NCBI GenBank assembly: GCA_018287875.1
Contig: JAGVVL010000013.1
Coordinates: forward strand, 248,001 to 312,000
Length of the DNA stretch: 64,000 bases
Direction: 5' to 3'
Source of the DNA: Nigrospora sphaerica
Taxonomy: Eukaryota; Ascomycota; Sordariomycetes; Amphisphaeriales; Apiosporaceae
The notes below the pieces were generated by a model. It did not search any database, had not been told where the DNA came from, and saw nothing but the letters and a program-made list of their open reading frames with translations. This document shows, piece by piece, positions 47,463-59,400 of this stretch (its first letter is position 1; each line of letters begins with the position of its first letter). Made by a program: the position numbers and the translations under genes.

Positions 47463-48231
47463 AAAGGACAGCGAGAAGTTTCAAGTGTTCGGGAGGATGT
47501 ATGGTGTTGGAAAAATCCTGGATGATAGTTGGGAGTCTAGCTTTTAAATTAACAGGTTAAGCACCACGCCACTTGTTTTTACGTGAATGTTCTTGGCGCT
47601 CTCCTTCCTTCCCGAATTGACCCTTGGAGCTTGAGGTAGGCTACGTGACTAGCGAAATATCATGCGCTGAATAAATCAGGGGATTAAGAAAGTATCTTGT
47701 TATTTTAAAATTTGTAAGTTAGTTTCTATAAGGAACCACGTAGTATCACCGTATCTTAAGTTCGACTTTATAAAGTTGTTCTCCCTTAATTTATGGAAAT
47801 GAAATCACTTTTTTAAGGAAGTGATGTTTTACCTAAGACCTTAAATATTTAATTACCTATATAAATAGTATAAGAGGTAGGGGGGTTCGATTAGAAGCAA
47901 AATCATGGGAGATACTAGAGCTAGAGAAATACAGCGGTTTCCTGCCGCCGTGTTTACTTATACACGGTAACCGGCGACGTCGTGGGAGATGAGATGAATT
48001 TCCGACTTGGACGGGGTATGCAACAGAGAAGTCGTAAGACTATCGTCCTTATAAGACGCAGAGGAGGACCAAACTACCACCATCCATCTTTTAACCCGAC
48101 CCGGAATCGCATCCTAAGCTTCGCCCCCGTTTTCCTTCCGTTCCGTACACATACCTCTTAGCTCCGCCCTCTTTCCCGTCCGCTTCACACACAAAACACA
48201 CCTCTAGCATCCGAAGCCATAATACAGATCA
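47463..48231. other. Intergenic region without gene
   Basis: AT-rich around 47690-47880 and pyrimidine-rich after 48110. No coding frame or repeat was recognised. Confidence 0.5.
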
Positions 48232-48930
48232 CTAGCGGGCCTCCCTTTCACGTCCTGTCGCGTTTGCCGTCATGTAAACCCGCTTCTCCTCCTCTTTCTC
48301 TTCCTCCACCAGCACCTCATCCCCTTCTTCCTTACAAAGATTACACTCCCTAATCGGGTGCCATAGAACCCAGTCAGGGTTCTCGGCCTCCTTATCGAGC
48401 AGCTCCCCGGCAGCCTCATCGACGGTAGCAGAGCGGCGGCCTACATCCCAGCCCTCGACGACAGCGACGGCAGCATTAAAGCGCCACGCGAGGCACCGCA
48501 GCTGTGAGGACTTGGCGCGGCCCTGGGGCATCGTGAGCCAGACACGCGCCGTCTACATCTCGACGTCGGGTAATGCCGGGTTAGCCGTCGGCTCCACGGG
48601 CCACAGCGCCGTTAGCCGCGCCATATGCGCCACGACAGCTGCCGTCTTGTCCCGGCTCTTATGCAGTGCCTATATGCTCCTGCATAGGTCCAAGACGGCG
48701 TCGCGATTGCCGCAAAGATGATGCCGCACCGCCTCGGAAGCCTTTACCGCCAGGCAGAACAGGGCCACCGTGGCGTCGACGTAGGCGAGGAGCGCGTCGG
48801 CGGCTGGCACATGGCCGCCGCGCCACAAACGACCGCCGGCACCGAGGTGCACTATGGGATGGCAACGGTGGCGGGCGACATTGAAGCGCAGGTGTGGCAA
48901 TATGAGGCCATCACTAGTTTCGCCTATCAG
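48232..48930 (-). pseudogene. Unknown protein pseudogene
   Basis: One minus-strand frame with good coding texture but at least two stops. Upstream part: ADALLAYVDATVALFCLAVK and VRHHLCGNRDAVLDLCRSI, then a TAG. Then DKTAAVVAHMARLTALWPVE followed by another TAG. The last 99 codons are open: PQGRAKSSQLRCLAWRFNAA, NPDWVLWHPIRECNLCKEEG and an acidic VEEEKEEEKRVY end. Stops of the TAG kind fit C-to-T or G-to-A change. The family is not recognised. The 5' end is cut by the interspersed repeat at 48930 and the LINE beyond it. Confidence 0.5.
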
Positions 48931-48978
48931 GTCACGTGAGGAGCTACTGTGACCTATAGGAGGCCCTGTGGAGCATAT
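48930..48978. repeat. Interspersed repeat, left part, split by LINE 2
   Basis: Matches 40122 onward (GGTCACGTGAGGAGCTACTG) and continues after the LINE at 49999-50130. The LINE target duplication is contained here. Confidence 0.6.
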
Positions 48979-49998
48979 TATTATTATTATTATTGTTCTT
49001 ACACCTAGCGACCTATCTAGGCCATGAGGACCCCCCGCGCATCTTAGCCTAGGAAAACCGTTCCGGGCTGACGTCCGGCCGGGTGAAAAACCTAGGTTCC
49101 GCTGCGTCGCACCGCTTCTATCTGCTCTTTGACCTGCCATACCGAGATCGGGCTCAGCGCGCCCGCTTCTTAGCTGATGAGTTGATTCGCCAGCTGGAAC
49201 ATGTCCAGCCTACGCGAGCGGAGTAGCCATCTCGCGATAATTCCTGCTTTTCCTGGGGTGTCGAGCATCCTGTCCGTGTCTATCGGTCCTCCTAGAGCTT
49301 GGACGAGATGCTCTCGTCTTTCTCTTTCCCGTGGGCAGAAAACGAGGATATGCCGGACGGTCTCCTGCCCTGACCACAGACGCACCAGGGGCTGTCGAAG
49401 CCCGGGACCCTACGCTTAAAAGGAAGTCTCGCAGCCCAATCTTGCCAGTCCTCGCTTGGACGAGGATGGAGCTCTCGGCTTTATGGAGTCCCTTATGGAG
49501 CTTGAGGACGTGTTTGTCTGGCGGCATCTTAGTTGCTGTCGGGGTTCGTGCTGTTCGATTTTGCTGCGCTTGTTGCTATCTTTGAAGCCAGTCTCTCTCC
49601 TTAGCCTTATATGCTGAGTCTCCAGCTAGCCATTCGTCTAGCCACCTCTTACGATCGGGAGCGTCGGGGCCTTTCGGTCTGCGCCGGCGAGTCGGTCTTG
49701 TTAGGATCCATCTAGCTGCGCTATCGCACCTTGCTTGGATGAGTGATGCGATACGCGGCTGTTGGAGCCTCTCTTCCGATGCCGCCACCCTTCTGTTGAG
49801 CCACGTGTCTAAGGGGGACACGTAAGCTTCCGTTTCTAGTACTGCAGTGGCCGTGGCTTTGAAAGCTCCTGTGACCTTTCGGAGGCACTCTGTCTGGACG
49901 TCGTTAAGTGCCTTGGCTCTATTTTTCGAGATCTGGCGGTGCCACTCTGAAGCTCCATAGCCTATCGCAGACCGTACGACGGCTGTATAGACTTGGCG
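48979..49998 (-). mobile_element. LINE 2: 5'-truncated copy
   Basis: About 1.0 kb of the same LINE family, minus strand, lacking everything upstream of the last part of RT. It is flanked by a perfect 17-bp duplication GGCCCTGTGGAGCATAT (48962-48978 and 49999-50015), showing a genuine truncated insertion, as is common in target-primed reverse transcription. It retains the ORF2 C-terminus (VYTAVVRSAIGYGASEWH, KVTGAFKATATAVLE, then the Cys/His end) with frameshifts near 49560 and 49420, the conserved 3' untranslated region and a TTA-type tail. Its C run at the common slip site has five C, keeping the frame. Confidence 0.9.
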
Positions 49999-50130
49999 GG
50001 CCCTGTGGAGCATATGGGGAGCGATCCCCAGCTACGAGTATATAGTCTGCCATGTCCGGCCCTTTCTTTTGTCCTTTCTAATGGATAACCTTAAACCTTT
50101 CGCTTCCCACGCCTCCTTTAGTGCGACAGC
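49999..50130. repeat. Interspersed repeat, right part
   Basis: Continuation of the repeat split by LINE 2, matching 40170-40280 (GGGGAGCGATCCCCAGCTAC, CCACGCCTCCTT). The next 220 bases up to LINE 3 show no feature. Confidence 0.6.
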
Positions 50131-50710
50131 AGGGACAAGGGCTAGACGCCGTTTTCGTGAATTAGGCGGATCGGACATCGCGGGAACCGTCGGCTATGGC
50201 GAAGCTGAGAGGATTCGAGATGAGCGGCCGGATGGAGTCAATTGTGAAGGACAGATGGATAGATCGAAATAGGCGCCATTCACATTTCAGGTCCGTAGAC
50301 GTGGCGAGTCATCAACCCTACCTCTCATATATATATGGTCAGGTATCCACGCCTGAAAAAGCTTTTTCGAAACCGACCCCACACAGCGATAACTTCACAG
50401 CCACGACTCTATAAGCTACCAGATAGCCCGGAAACTGTTCCTAGGGCTTCATTTAGCCTAGAAATGGTCGATTCACCACCCACGAGGCAAAGCGCGCGTG
50501 GTGGGAGCCGCCATAGGCCCGCCCCACCCCCCGAGCCGTCACCTCCGGACTTAAAAACACCATCGCTAGATAGCATTATAGCACTTAGTCGTAGTTTAAC
50601 GGAAGCTTACGTGGCCCCCTTAGACACGTGGCTTAACAGAAGGGTGGCGGCATCGGAAGAGAGGCTCCAACAGCCGCGTATCGCATCACTCATCCAAGCA
50701 AGGTGCGATA

Positions 50711-52571
50711 AGTTCGAGGACCCCCATTTCGGCCCCCCCCACATTTCGGCCCCCCAAAAACCAGCCACCGAATTTCCAGCCCCTCGACTTCTTTTTGAAT
50801 TTACTTTAGCAAATTTGCTTTAATCTATCCGAAACTTGGTATCTGCATTCAATTTCTTATTATGAAGCAATATTCAGAAGCCGAACTTTAACAAGCCCTA
50901 ACTGCTATTGCAGCTAGGGGTGGAATCAAGCAGACCTCTCGAGATTACGGCATACCGAAGTCAACACTGCAAAGCCGAATTAAAGGCCATCAACCTAGGC
51001 CCGAAGCCTTTGCAGACCAACAGAGGCTCAGACCAGTCCAGGAAGAGTTACTTACGAATTGGATCCTGACCCAAGCTGCCCTAGGGCTTCCACCTTCCCA
51101 TGCCCAAGTTAAGGAGTTTGCCGAACGTATCCTCCGGGCTCAGGGCGACAGCGAGCCACTTGGAAAGAGATGGCTGCAGGCCTTCCTACGCAGGAACCCA
51201 GCTGTACGGGTCCAGAAGAGCCGGTCTATCGACTCGCAGCGTGTTAATGGCGCCTCAATCGAGGTAATTCGCTTATGGTTCCGATATCTTCAGCTGCCGG
51301 AGGTCCAGAGGGTGAAGCCGGCTAACTGCCATAACATGGATGAAGCAGGACTCCTAGAAGGTGCTGGATCGAATGGTCTAGTACTTGGAGGTTCCGAAAA
51401 ACGCTCAGTCCGAAAGAAACAGCCTGGTTCTCGTGCTTGGACGTCATTCATTGAATGCATCTCTGCTCAAGGCCACGCCCTGCCCCCATTAGTCATTTTC
51501 AAGGGCAAAACGGTTCAACAGCAATGGTTCCCGGTCGATTTAAGCCAATTCAGAGGCTGGCAGTTCACTGCAACCGAAAACGGATGGATCACAGACGAAA
51601 CAGCGCTCGAGTGGCTCGAGAAAGTCTTTATCCCGAATACCACCCCCGAGGACCCTTCCGAGTACCGCCTACTTATTATGGACGGCCATGGAAGCCATAC
51701 AACGACTGATTTTATGTTCCAATGCTTCTCGCACCGGATTTATCTTCTGTTTTTGCCCCCTCATACCTCTCATGTCCTCCAACCTCTCGATTTAGCCGTT
51801 TTCAGTTCTTTAAAATCGGCATACCGGAAAGAGCTCGGATTTCTGACCCAGTTAACGGACTCTACGGTAGTTGGCAAGCGAAATTTCCTTACCTGCTATC
51901 AGAAGGCTCGTTTAGCTAGCCTTACTAGCCAGAATATCCGGAATGGGTGGAAAGCAGCTGGTCTCTGGCCAGTGAGTATGGCTAAACCGCTTCTAAGCCG
52001 GAATTTAATTCAAAATACACACCAAACAACACCCGACACAGTAAATTCGAAGGAATCCCACTCGAAAAGGGTCCTCTCAACACCTCCAACGAGATCCCAT
52101 ACTTCTATAGTGGTTTGGTCAACTCCAAAGAAGACGTCGGACTTTAAGGACCAAGTACAGCTTTCGAACCAGCTAGCGAAACACTCAACCACACAACGAC
52201 TACTCTTCCGGAAGATCCAAAAGGCCTTTGATAAGAAGAACGTCCAATTGGCTACTGCTCAAAGGCAAATTCAGGCCCTCGAAGCTAGGATTGACACTAT
52301 CAGACCAAGGAAGAGGAAGAAGGTGGATTTAAGCCCTAATTCGAAGTTCGCGAACATTGAAGACATCCACCGAGCTCAGTTAGCGGTCGGGGAGGTTAAA
52401 AATGGTCTAGATGAAGAGAGCGATAGCGAAAGCCTAAGTGAGGCCAGTTCCTGCATTAGAGTTGCTATTAATTAAGGCTGCATCTTAACTTCTATTGATA
52501 TGGCTGGTTTTAAGCGTGGTGTTTTTAGGGGGCCGAAATGTGGGGGGGGCCGAAATGGGGGTCCTCGAACT
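50711..52571 (+). mobile_element. Fot1/pogo-like DNA transposon
   Basis: 1861-bp element of the Tc1/mariner superfamily, pogo/Fot type. Inverted terminal repeats of about 45-50 bp start AGTTCGAGGACCCCCATTTC and read the same from the right end inward, including the eight-C run. It is flanked by TA (50709-50710 and 52572-52573), and removal restores the LINE word GCGATAGCGCAGC. It encodes one DDE transposase. Size is like Fot1 (about 1.9 kb). Ends look undamaged, so the copy could move if transposase is supplied. Confidence 0.93.
50862..52475 (+). pseudogene. Fot-like transposase, single early nonsense codon
   Basis: DDE transposase of 537 codons from the ATG at 50862 to the stop at 52475, with one TAA at 50889-50891, codon 10 (SEAEL-stop-QALTA), explained by CAA to TAA. 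The N-terminus has a psq-type helix-turn-helix (TSRDYGIPKSTLQSRI), then a CENP-B-like second DNA-binding part (LGKRWLQAFLRRNPAVRVQK). The catalytic core has NMDEAGLLEG (first Asp), IMDGHGSHTT (second Asp) and PLDLAVFSSLKSAY (third Asp). The tail is basic and coiled (LFRKIQKAFDKKNVQLATAQ). Everything after codon 10 is open; internal starts would lose the first DNA-binding helix region. Confidence 0.9.
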
Positions 52572-53315
52572 TAGCGCAGCTAGATGGATCCTAACAAGAC
52601 CGACTCGCCGGCGCAGACCGAAAGGCCCCGACGCTCCCGATCGTAAGAGGTGGCTAGACGAATGGCTAGCTGGAGACTCAGCACATAAGGCTGAGGAGAG
52701 AGACTGGCTTCAAAGATGGCAACAAGCGCAGCAAAATCGAACAGCACGAACCCCGGCAGCAACTAAGATGCCGCCAGATAAGCACGTCCTCAAGCTCCAT
52801 AAGGGACTCCATAAGGCCGAGAGCTCCATCCTTGTCCAAGCGAGGACTGGCAAGATTAGGCTGCGAGACTTCCTTTTTAAGCGTAGGGTCCCGGGCTTCG
52901 ACAGCCCCTGGTGTGTCTGCGGTCAGGGTAGGGAGACCGTCCGGCATATCCTCGTTTTCTGCCCACGGGAAAGAGAAAGACGAGAGCATCTCGTCCAAGC
53001 TCTAGGAGGACCGATAAACACGGACAGGATGCTCGACACCCTAGGAAAAGCAGGAATTATCGCGAGATAGCTACTCCGCTCGCGTAGGCTAGACATATTC
53101 CAGCTGGCGAATCAACTCATCAGCTAGGAAGCGGGCGCGCTGAGCCCGATCTCGGTATGGCAGGTCAAAGAGCAGATAGAAGCGGTGCGACGTAGCGGAA
53201 CCTAGGTTTTTCACCCGGCCGGACGTCAGCCCGGAACGGTTTTCCTAGGCTAAGATGCGCGGGGGGTCCTCATGGCCTAGATAGGTCGCTAGGTGTAAGA
53301 ATAATAATAATAATA

Positions 53316-53510
53316 TACGCTATAGCCGTTATTACCCTTACCGCCGCCTTAACGCTTAGGGCCCCCTAAATAGCTAAGACTTTACCTCCTCAATATAAAT
53401 AGGAGGTAATAGTTAAGGCTATAAGAATTAAAGGCCGCACTTACATAGAGATCGTATAAAAAGTTAACATTATAATAGGTAAAGAAATAATAATAATAAC
53501 ACAGAAGCTT
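53316..53510 (+). pseudogene. RIP-degraded LINE ORF1 fragment
   Basis: Translation gives LTAALTLRAP-stop-IAKTLPP and KGRTYIEIV-stop-KVNIIIGKE, paralleling ITAAPSLRAPQIAKALPP and EGRTYAEIVRKINTAAGRE of the ORF1 at 55088. Changes are transitions towards A and T. This older LINE copy appears to be the target into which LINE 3 inserted. Confidence 0.7.
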
Positions 53511-53811
53511 CTTATTACGGGCAACCCGAACTAACAAGCATATTATGGAAGCGGGTAAGCGCCCTTGCAGCCAAGACCTCGCCTACTACACCACCAAGCA
53601 AGGGATACTAGCCCCAAGGGCAAGCCACGACAAGGCCAGGTCATGTGACGGATCACCAGGCTTGGCACTGATCTAACGGGATGGATCAGTGGGGCCATTA
53701 GTGAGCCCCCGGTACAGGATCAGTAATGGTGTCAGTGAGCCAACACTAGAGGATCAGTTAGATTAGTGGTGATCTAAGGTAATCTAAGGTATCTGTAAGG
53801 GAATAGCCTGG

Positions 53812-53980
53812 TATATAAGTTAAAAGGATTTCCTATATAAACAGTCATTACCTTAGTAATTAATTTAAGCATTTATCTCACTTATAATTAAAAGTAACCT
53901 CCTAACGACCTATTATAAAGTTTAGACTAGTTCCCTAATTAAGCACCCTCAGTTATTTAATTACCTAGCAACCAGTGTTT
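53812..53980. repeat. LTR-like repeat, second copy of 12699-12866
   Basis: Aligned with 12699-12866 from TATATAAGTTAAAAGG to CCAGTGTTT. The 280 bases before it (from about 53530) contain GGATCAG repeats and may be the rest of the same LTR. From 53981 to 54512 a decayed minus-strand coding texture (VVKRKARVLVFSLVPILSGD) is visible but not identified. Confidence 0.5.
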
Positions 53981-54512
53981 AAGCTAAATAGATACTCTCT
54001 ATCTTTAATTATATAAAGCTTATACTACGTAGTACTTATGTATAGCGATTTGTTATATTTTAACTACTTATGCTTAGGTTAGTCACTGTCTACTACCTTA
54101 AATACTAACTCTCGATGTAACAGCACCTTAACCCCTAGCTATACCTACACTTGCCACGGGCTAGCAAGCCCTAGTAACTCCTTAACCGACTATATAGCCT
54201 GCAACTGCCAATGCTTCTTAAAAGCTTTATAATATAGTTAACGCTCTTTAATAGTGTGTTGCGACCCTCTAATATAAGAACATACAGCTTTAGTAGCAGA
54301 TCACCGCTAAGAATAGGGACTAGGGAAAACACAAGTACTCTAGCCTTACGCTTTACAACGGCAAAGATAGGAACGTCTAGATGTTCCTTATATAGGCTGA
54401 GGCCTACTTAAAGTACTACTTTACTAGCTTCCTTAATCTCTCCAATAAGGTCATATATATCGCTAAATACTTTTAAAGCAACGTCCTTATATAGTTTAAA
54501 CCTATAATAAGA

Positions 54513-54814
54513 TGTTACAGGTTAGGACCTGGGAGATAGGCTCAGGCGCACCTGGCCTGAGCGTCTCACGAACCCCTCATATAAGGCTCCGAGTAGGTCT
54601 CTCCATTCGGACGCTAGGCTAGTGGTCAAGACCTAAGAGAGGGGAGCTGAGCAGCGATCCGAACGTTCCGCTCCGAACGTTCCGATCCGGTCTCGCAAGA
54701 TTTAACGAGGCGCTGCGCCCGGCCTCCTGAGGAGGATTCTCTTCTCTCTTTCCCATCTAGAAAAAAAACAGCATTTGGCCCCTTTGATAGTGCTTCAAGA
54801 CTCAGCCCCTCACA
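54513..54814 (+). repeat. Candidate LTR of the gypsy element that precedes the split gag
   Basis: Starts TGTTACAGGTTAGGACC and may end CCCCTCACA, with gag-like codons beginning within 60 bases. It holds two adjacent palindromes CGAACGTTCCG (54659-54686). Orientation and boundaries are inferred from position only. Confidence 0.35.
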
Positions 54815-54829
54815 GAACCTTTAAAAGGA

Positions 54830-54963
54830 GGAGATTAAGGCAATTTTTGGAAGCTATAAGATATTCGAAGCTAAGCTTAAAGGCACCTTTAAAAGCCTAG
54901 ACGAGGTTTATATAACCGAACGACAGCTTATAAAGTATCAGTAAAAGGGATTCGCCGCTATAT
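54830..54963 (+). pseudogene. RIP-degraded gypsy gag, part 1
   Basis: The translation EAKLKGTFKSLDEVYITERQ, then LIKYQ-stop-KGFAAIYIAE, matches Ty3/gypsy Gag (family pattern F..KL...LG..DE...AE..L..L.Q.GSAA.Y...F). It is interrupted after the IAE codons by LINE 4 and resumes at 59831. Confidence 0.65.
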
Positions 54964-55087
54964 ATATAGCCGAATAAAAAAAAAAACTTCTCGAAACCGA
55001 CCCCACACGGCGATAACTTCACAACCACGACTCTGAAACCCACCGGATAGCCCGGAAACTGTTCCTAGGGCCCCATTTACCCTAGAA

Positions 55088-56446
55088 ATAGTCGATTCAC
55101 CACCCTCGAGGCAAAGCGCGGGTGGCGGGAACCCCCAACGTCCCGCCCCACCACCCGAGCCGTCGCCTCCAGACTCGCGTACGCCATCGCCAAGCAGCAA
55201 CACGGCACCTGGACGCAGTCCAGAAGCCATTCGCAGCACCGTAAACAGCCTTAGACGCTTCTTAGCTGGTGATTCCGACGTTGCCACCTTAGTCGCAGCC
55301 GTACAAGCCGCCATCCCGGTCCTCGAGGCGGCAGCTAAGGAACCAGACAACCAGACTAGCATCGAGAGACGCATCGATGCCATCGAGAACACGCTTCAGG
55401 CCATCCACAAGCACATTAAGGCTCCTAAGATATACGCTGCCGCTGCCACCGCCATAACCGCCGCTCCCTCACTTAGAGCCCCTCAGATAGCTAAGGCGCT
55501 CCCTCCCCGTCAGGAACGAGAGATCACCGTTAAGGCTACAGAGACAGAAGGACGCACCTACGCAGAGATCGTTCGCAAGATCAACACCGCCGCAGGGAGA
55601 GAGGCAGCAGTAGCAGCACGTAAGCTCCCTAGCGGAGACTACGCCATCACATGCAAGACAGCAGCGGAGAAACAAGCCCTAGAAGCCGACCTAAACTGGA
55701 CCGCCGAGGCCTTCGGAGAGAGTGCCTCCATCCAGAAGAGAAAGATCCTGGTGGTGGCCCATAGCATTAACAAAGAGGCCATAGAGACGAACCAAGGGCA
55801 GCTAGGAGTCCAACTCCGGAACTAGCCCGGCGGCCCTATCGACGTACTAGAGGCCAAGCTACCTCGCAACGCTAAGACCTCGTCTAGGAAGGTCACGGCC
55901 CTATATATTGCAGTACCCACGGTTCAACAAGCGGAACAGCTATGTCGAGACGGCCTTATTTGGCAGTATGGCTACTATCCATGCGAGCCCTTCGCCGAAG
56001 GAGCACAGCTTAAGCAATGCTACCACTGTTACCGTTATGGACATATCGCCCGTGTCTGCCGCCACGCACGCAAGTGCGGGCTCTGCTCTTCAACAAAGCA
56101 TGATGATAAAGAATGCCCAGAAGCCGAGAATAAGAGCCGGTACTGCTGTCTAGCATGCCGAGGACCACACACTGCGTGGTCTAAGGAGTGCCCAGTCCGC
56201 CAAGAGCAGGTCCAGATTGCCAAGGCTGCTTATATCACAAGACCGAAGGGATTCGCACTGCCCTCGCAAGAACCCCTTAAGACAACAGCCGAAGACTGGC
56301 AGATAGTTCAGCCGCGGAAGCGTCGAGCGACCAGCTGCCGTACTAGAAGCACTGGCAGAGCCCGCAGTAGAACCCACGAAGAGATAGACGACATGGACAT
56401 CGAAACACCGGAGTCAACACTAAACAGCATCCACGCTCGACCATGA
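55088..56446 (+). pseudogene. LINE 4 ORF1, start lost and one nonsense codon
   Basis: Same 1359-nt length as the LINE 1 ORF1. The start codon reads ATA (55088-55090) where LINE 1 has ATG, a G-to-A change. A TAG at 55823-55825 (QLRN-stop-PGGP) replaces the CAG kept in LINE 5. The three zinc knuckles are intact (CYHCYRYGHIARVC, CGLCSSTKHDDKEC, CCLACRGPHTAWSKEC). The stop overlaps the ORF2 ATG as ATGA. Function as for LINE 1 ORF1. Confidence 0.88.
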
Positions 56447-59400
56447 CAGCGCTAAGGATCCTACACTGGAACACGCAGAAAAGCAAGAAAGCACAGATCC
56501 CGGCAGTCGATGCCATCTCCGAAGAGTACGACGTCCTGGCTATCCAAGAGCCCTGGCGAAACCCAAATATGCCGACCACCTACTGCCCGAGATCCTCTCC
56601 ATACTACTTACTCTACGCAACCGAGGGAGGTAGGGCATGCATCTATATTAATAAGAAGTACACCCCAGCGCAGTGGACATACAAGGCGCAGCCAGATAGG
56701 TGTCACATCACAATCCAACTACCAGACGGTCCCATAACAGTCGTTTGCATATACTCGCCTCCCCCTGGGTCCACCAGCAGATCGGACCTGCCCGCTATCG
56801 AAGCCCTCCATGCCGAACCCCAGCCAAGACGAACAGTCCTCGTGGGAGACTTCAACGTCCACCACCCCGTCTGGGGAGGATACAACGTCCGACCCCATAG
56901 GGCAGCTGATAAGCTGCTCCAGCTAGCAGAATCCTGGAGACTCCAGCTGATCACACCCCCTGGAACACCGACATGGACTCGAAGAGGGTGCATGGACTCC
57001 ACGATCGACCTAGCGTGGGCCACGGACGATCTCCGAACTGCCTACGACGGGTACGCCCCATATGCTGGATCCGATCACCTCCCCCAGGTGATACGCGTGG
57101 CTGGACCCCATACAGACCGCCAAGACAGGCCACGACGCAGCTGGAAAACAGCTGACTATGACCAGGCGAAGGCAGAAGCGGTATACCTACCACAGCCAGG
57201 GCGACTCGAGACACCAGAAGAAATCGATAGCTACACTGAAACGTTAACTAAGGAATTAACTCGGATAGCCGACCTAGTTGCCCCCCTCCGCTACTCTAAA
57301 AGGAGAGGCAAAGCCTAGTGGAACCGCGAGACAGAAGAAGCTATAGAGAAGGAGCGAAGAGCCCAGCGGATATGGCTTTCCGACAGGACGGACGTAGCTT
57401 GGCGAGCCCTCCGGCAGTCAACTCTCTTAAAGAAGAAAGCAATCCGAGAAGCCAAGACGGCGTCCTGGAGACATATGCTCCACGAGGCGTCTAGCCAGCC
57501 AGCTGGCGTCTGGAATATCGCGAGATGGGCAAGAACGGAAGGAGCAGCACCGCCGTTACCCCCGGCAGTCCCTACACTCTACACACCGCGTGGCGAAGCA
57601 ACGACCCATAAGGAGAAAACAGAGGCCTTCCGAGAGAGGTTCTATCCCCTCCCTAAGGCTACGTACACCGGCTTCCGAACAACGAACCGGCTCGCAGCGC
57701 CTCTCGATATGGACAGCAAGGTGACAGCAGAACAAGTCCAAGACGTCCTTACTAAGGCAGGCCAGTGGAAGGCACCTGGACCAGACCAGCTTCCGAACGG
57801 ATTCCTTAAACGCCTAGGAAAGCCCCTCTTCCAGGCCTTGGCCTCCCTAGCGGAAGCGTGCTGGCATATAGGATACTATCCAAGAGCGTTCCGGAAAGCA
57901 GTCACCGTTATCCTCCGGAAGCCAGGAAAGCAGCCAAACGAGTATCACCAAGCCGGCGGATGGAGACCTATCGCGCTGCTCAACACTATAGGAAAGCGAT
58001 CGAGAGCCTACTAGCGCAACGGCTAGCTAGCTTTGCCGAAGAGAACGGACTGCTCCCGGACGAACAGATGGGCAACCGGAAAGGCCGCTCCACGGAAACA
58101 GCCTTACGGTTGCTAACGGACCTAGTCCGTACAGCCTGGAAACATGGAGGCGCAGCAACCCTTCTTTCGCTGGATATTTCGGGCGCTTTCGACTCGGTCG
58201 ACCATGGAAGGCTCCTCGCTAACCTGCGAGCGCTAAGGGTCCCTATATGGACTATTAGCTGGATCCGAAGCTTCTTATTTAACCGGTCCACTACGCTATT
58301 CTTCGACAGCCAGGAATCGGACGAGATCCCAGTTCCGGCAGGCGTCCCGCAGGGCTCACCCTTATCGCCCATCCTCTTCTGCCTCTATACAGCCGGTCTT
58401 TATAAGGCTCTCCGCGCTATACCAGGAATAGCTACTATAGCCTTCGCAGACGACACAAACCTCGTGGGCTTCGGCTTAAACCCAGAGCAGACCTGCGAGC
58501 GGCTAAAAGCCGCTTATAGGGTCTGCAAAGAATGGGCAGTCAGCTACGGCATGACCTTTGCAGTCCAGAAATATCACCTAGTCCACTTCTCTCGAAAACG
58601 GAAGGGTCCGGACACGAAGATAGCTCTAGAAGGCCACGAAATCGAACCAGAAGACTCCTGCCGTGTCCTCGGTATCCAGGTAGACAGACGTCTCCGCTGG
58701 GACTCCCACATCCAGTCGATCTCAAAGAAGATGGCCACACAGGTTTACGCCCTCCACCGGATAGCCGGCTCGACATGGGGCGCGTCTCTTCAGCGAACCC
58801 ACCAAGTCTATACAGCCGTCGTGCGATCTGCGATAGGCTATGGAGCTTTAGAGTGGCACCGCCAGATCTCGAAAAATAGAGCCAAGGCACTTAACGACGT
58901 CCAGACAGAGTGCCTCCGCAAGGTCACAGGAGCTTTCAAAGCCACGGCTGCCGCAGTACTAGAAACGGAAGCTTACGTGTCCCCTTAGACACGTGGCTCA
59001 ACAGAAGGGTGGCGGCATCGGAAGAGAGGCTCCAACAGCCGCGCATCGCGTCACTTATCCAAGCAAGATGCGACAAAGCAGCTAAATGGATCCTAACAAG
59101 GCCGACTCGACAGCGCAGACCAAAAGGCCCGGAAGTCCCCGACCGTAAGAAGTGGCTAGACGAATGGTTAGCGGGAGACTCGGCAAGTAAGGCCGAAGAG
59201 AGACTGGCTCCAGAGATGGCGAAATACGCAGCAAAATCGAACAGCATGAACCCCGGCAGCAACTAAGATGCCACCAGACAAGCACGTCCTCAAGCTCCAT
59301 AAGGGACTCCACAAGGCCGAGAGCTCCATCCTCGTCCAAGCGAGGACTGGCAAGATTGGGCTGCGAGACTTCCTTTTTAAGCGTAGGGTCCCAGGCTTCG

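Larger units (their letters stand above)
50351..53315 (+). mobile_element. LINE 3: internally deleted LINE carrying a Fot-like transposon
   Basis: The 5' end (CTTTTTCGAAACCGACCCC) and ORF1 start (MVDSPPTRQSARGGSR) are present to about 50600, then the sequence jumps to the ORF2 C-terminus (EAYVAPLDTWLNRRVAASEE). The join falls at the shared word GAAGC found in both ORF1 and ORF2 of intact copies. About 3.8 kb is missing. The Fot-like transposon sits at 50711-52571. After it come ORF2 C-terminal codons with the Cys/His end, the 3' untranslated region and a TAA-repeat tail. No matching target duplication was found at the ends. Confidence 0.88.
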
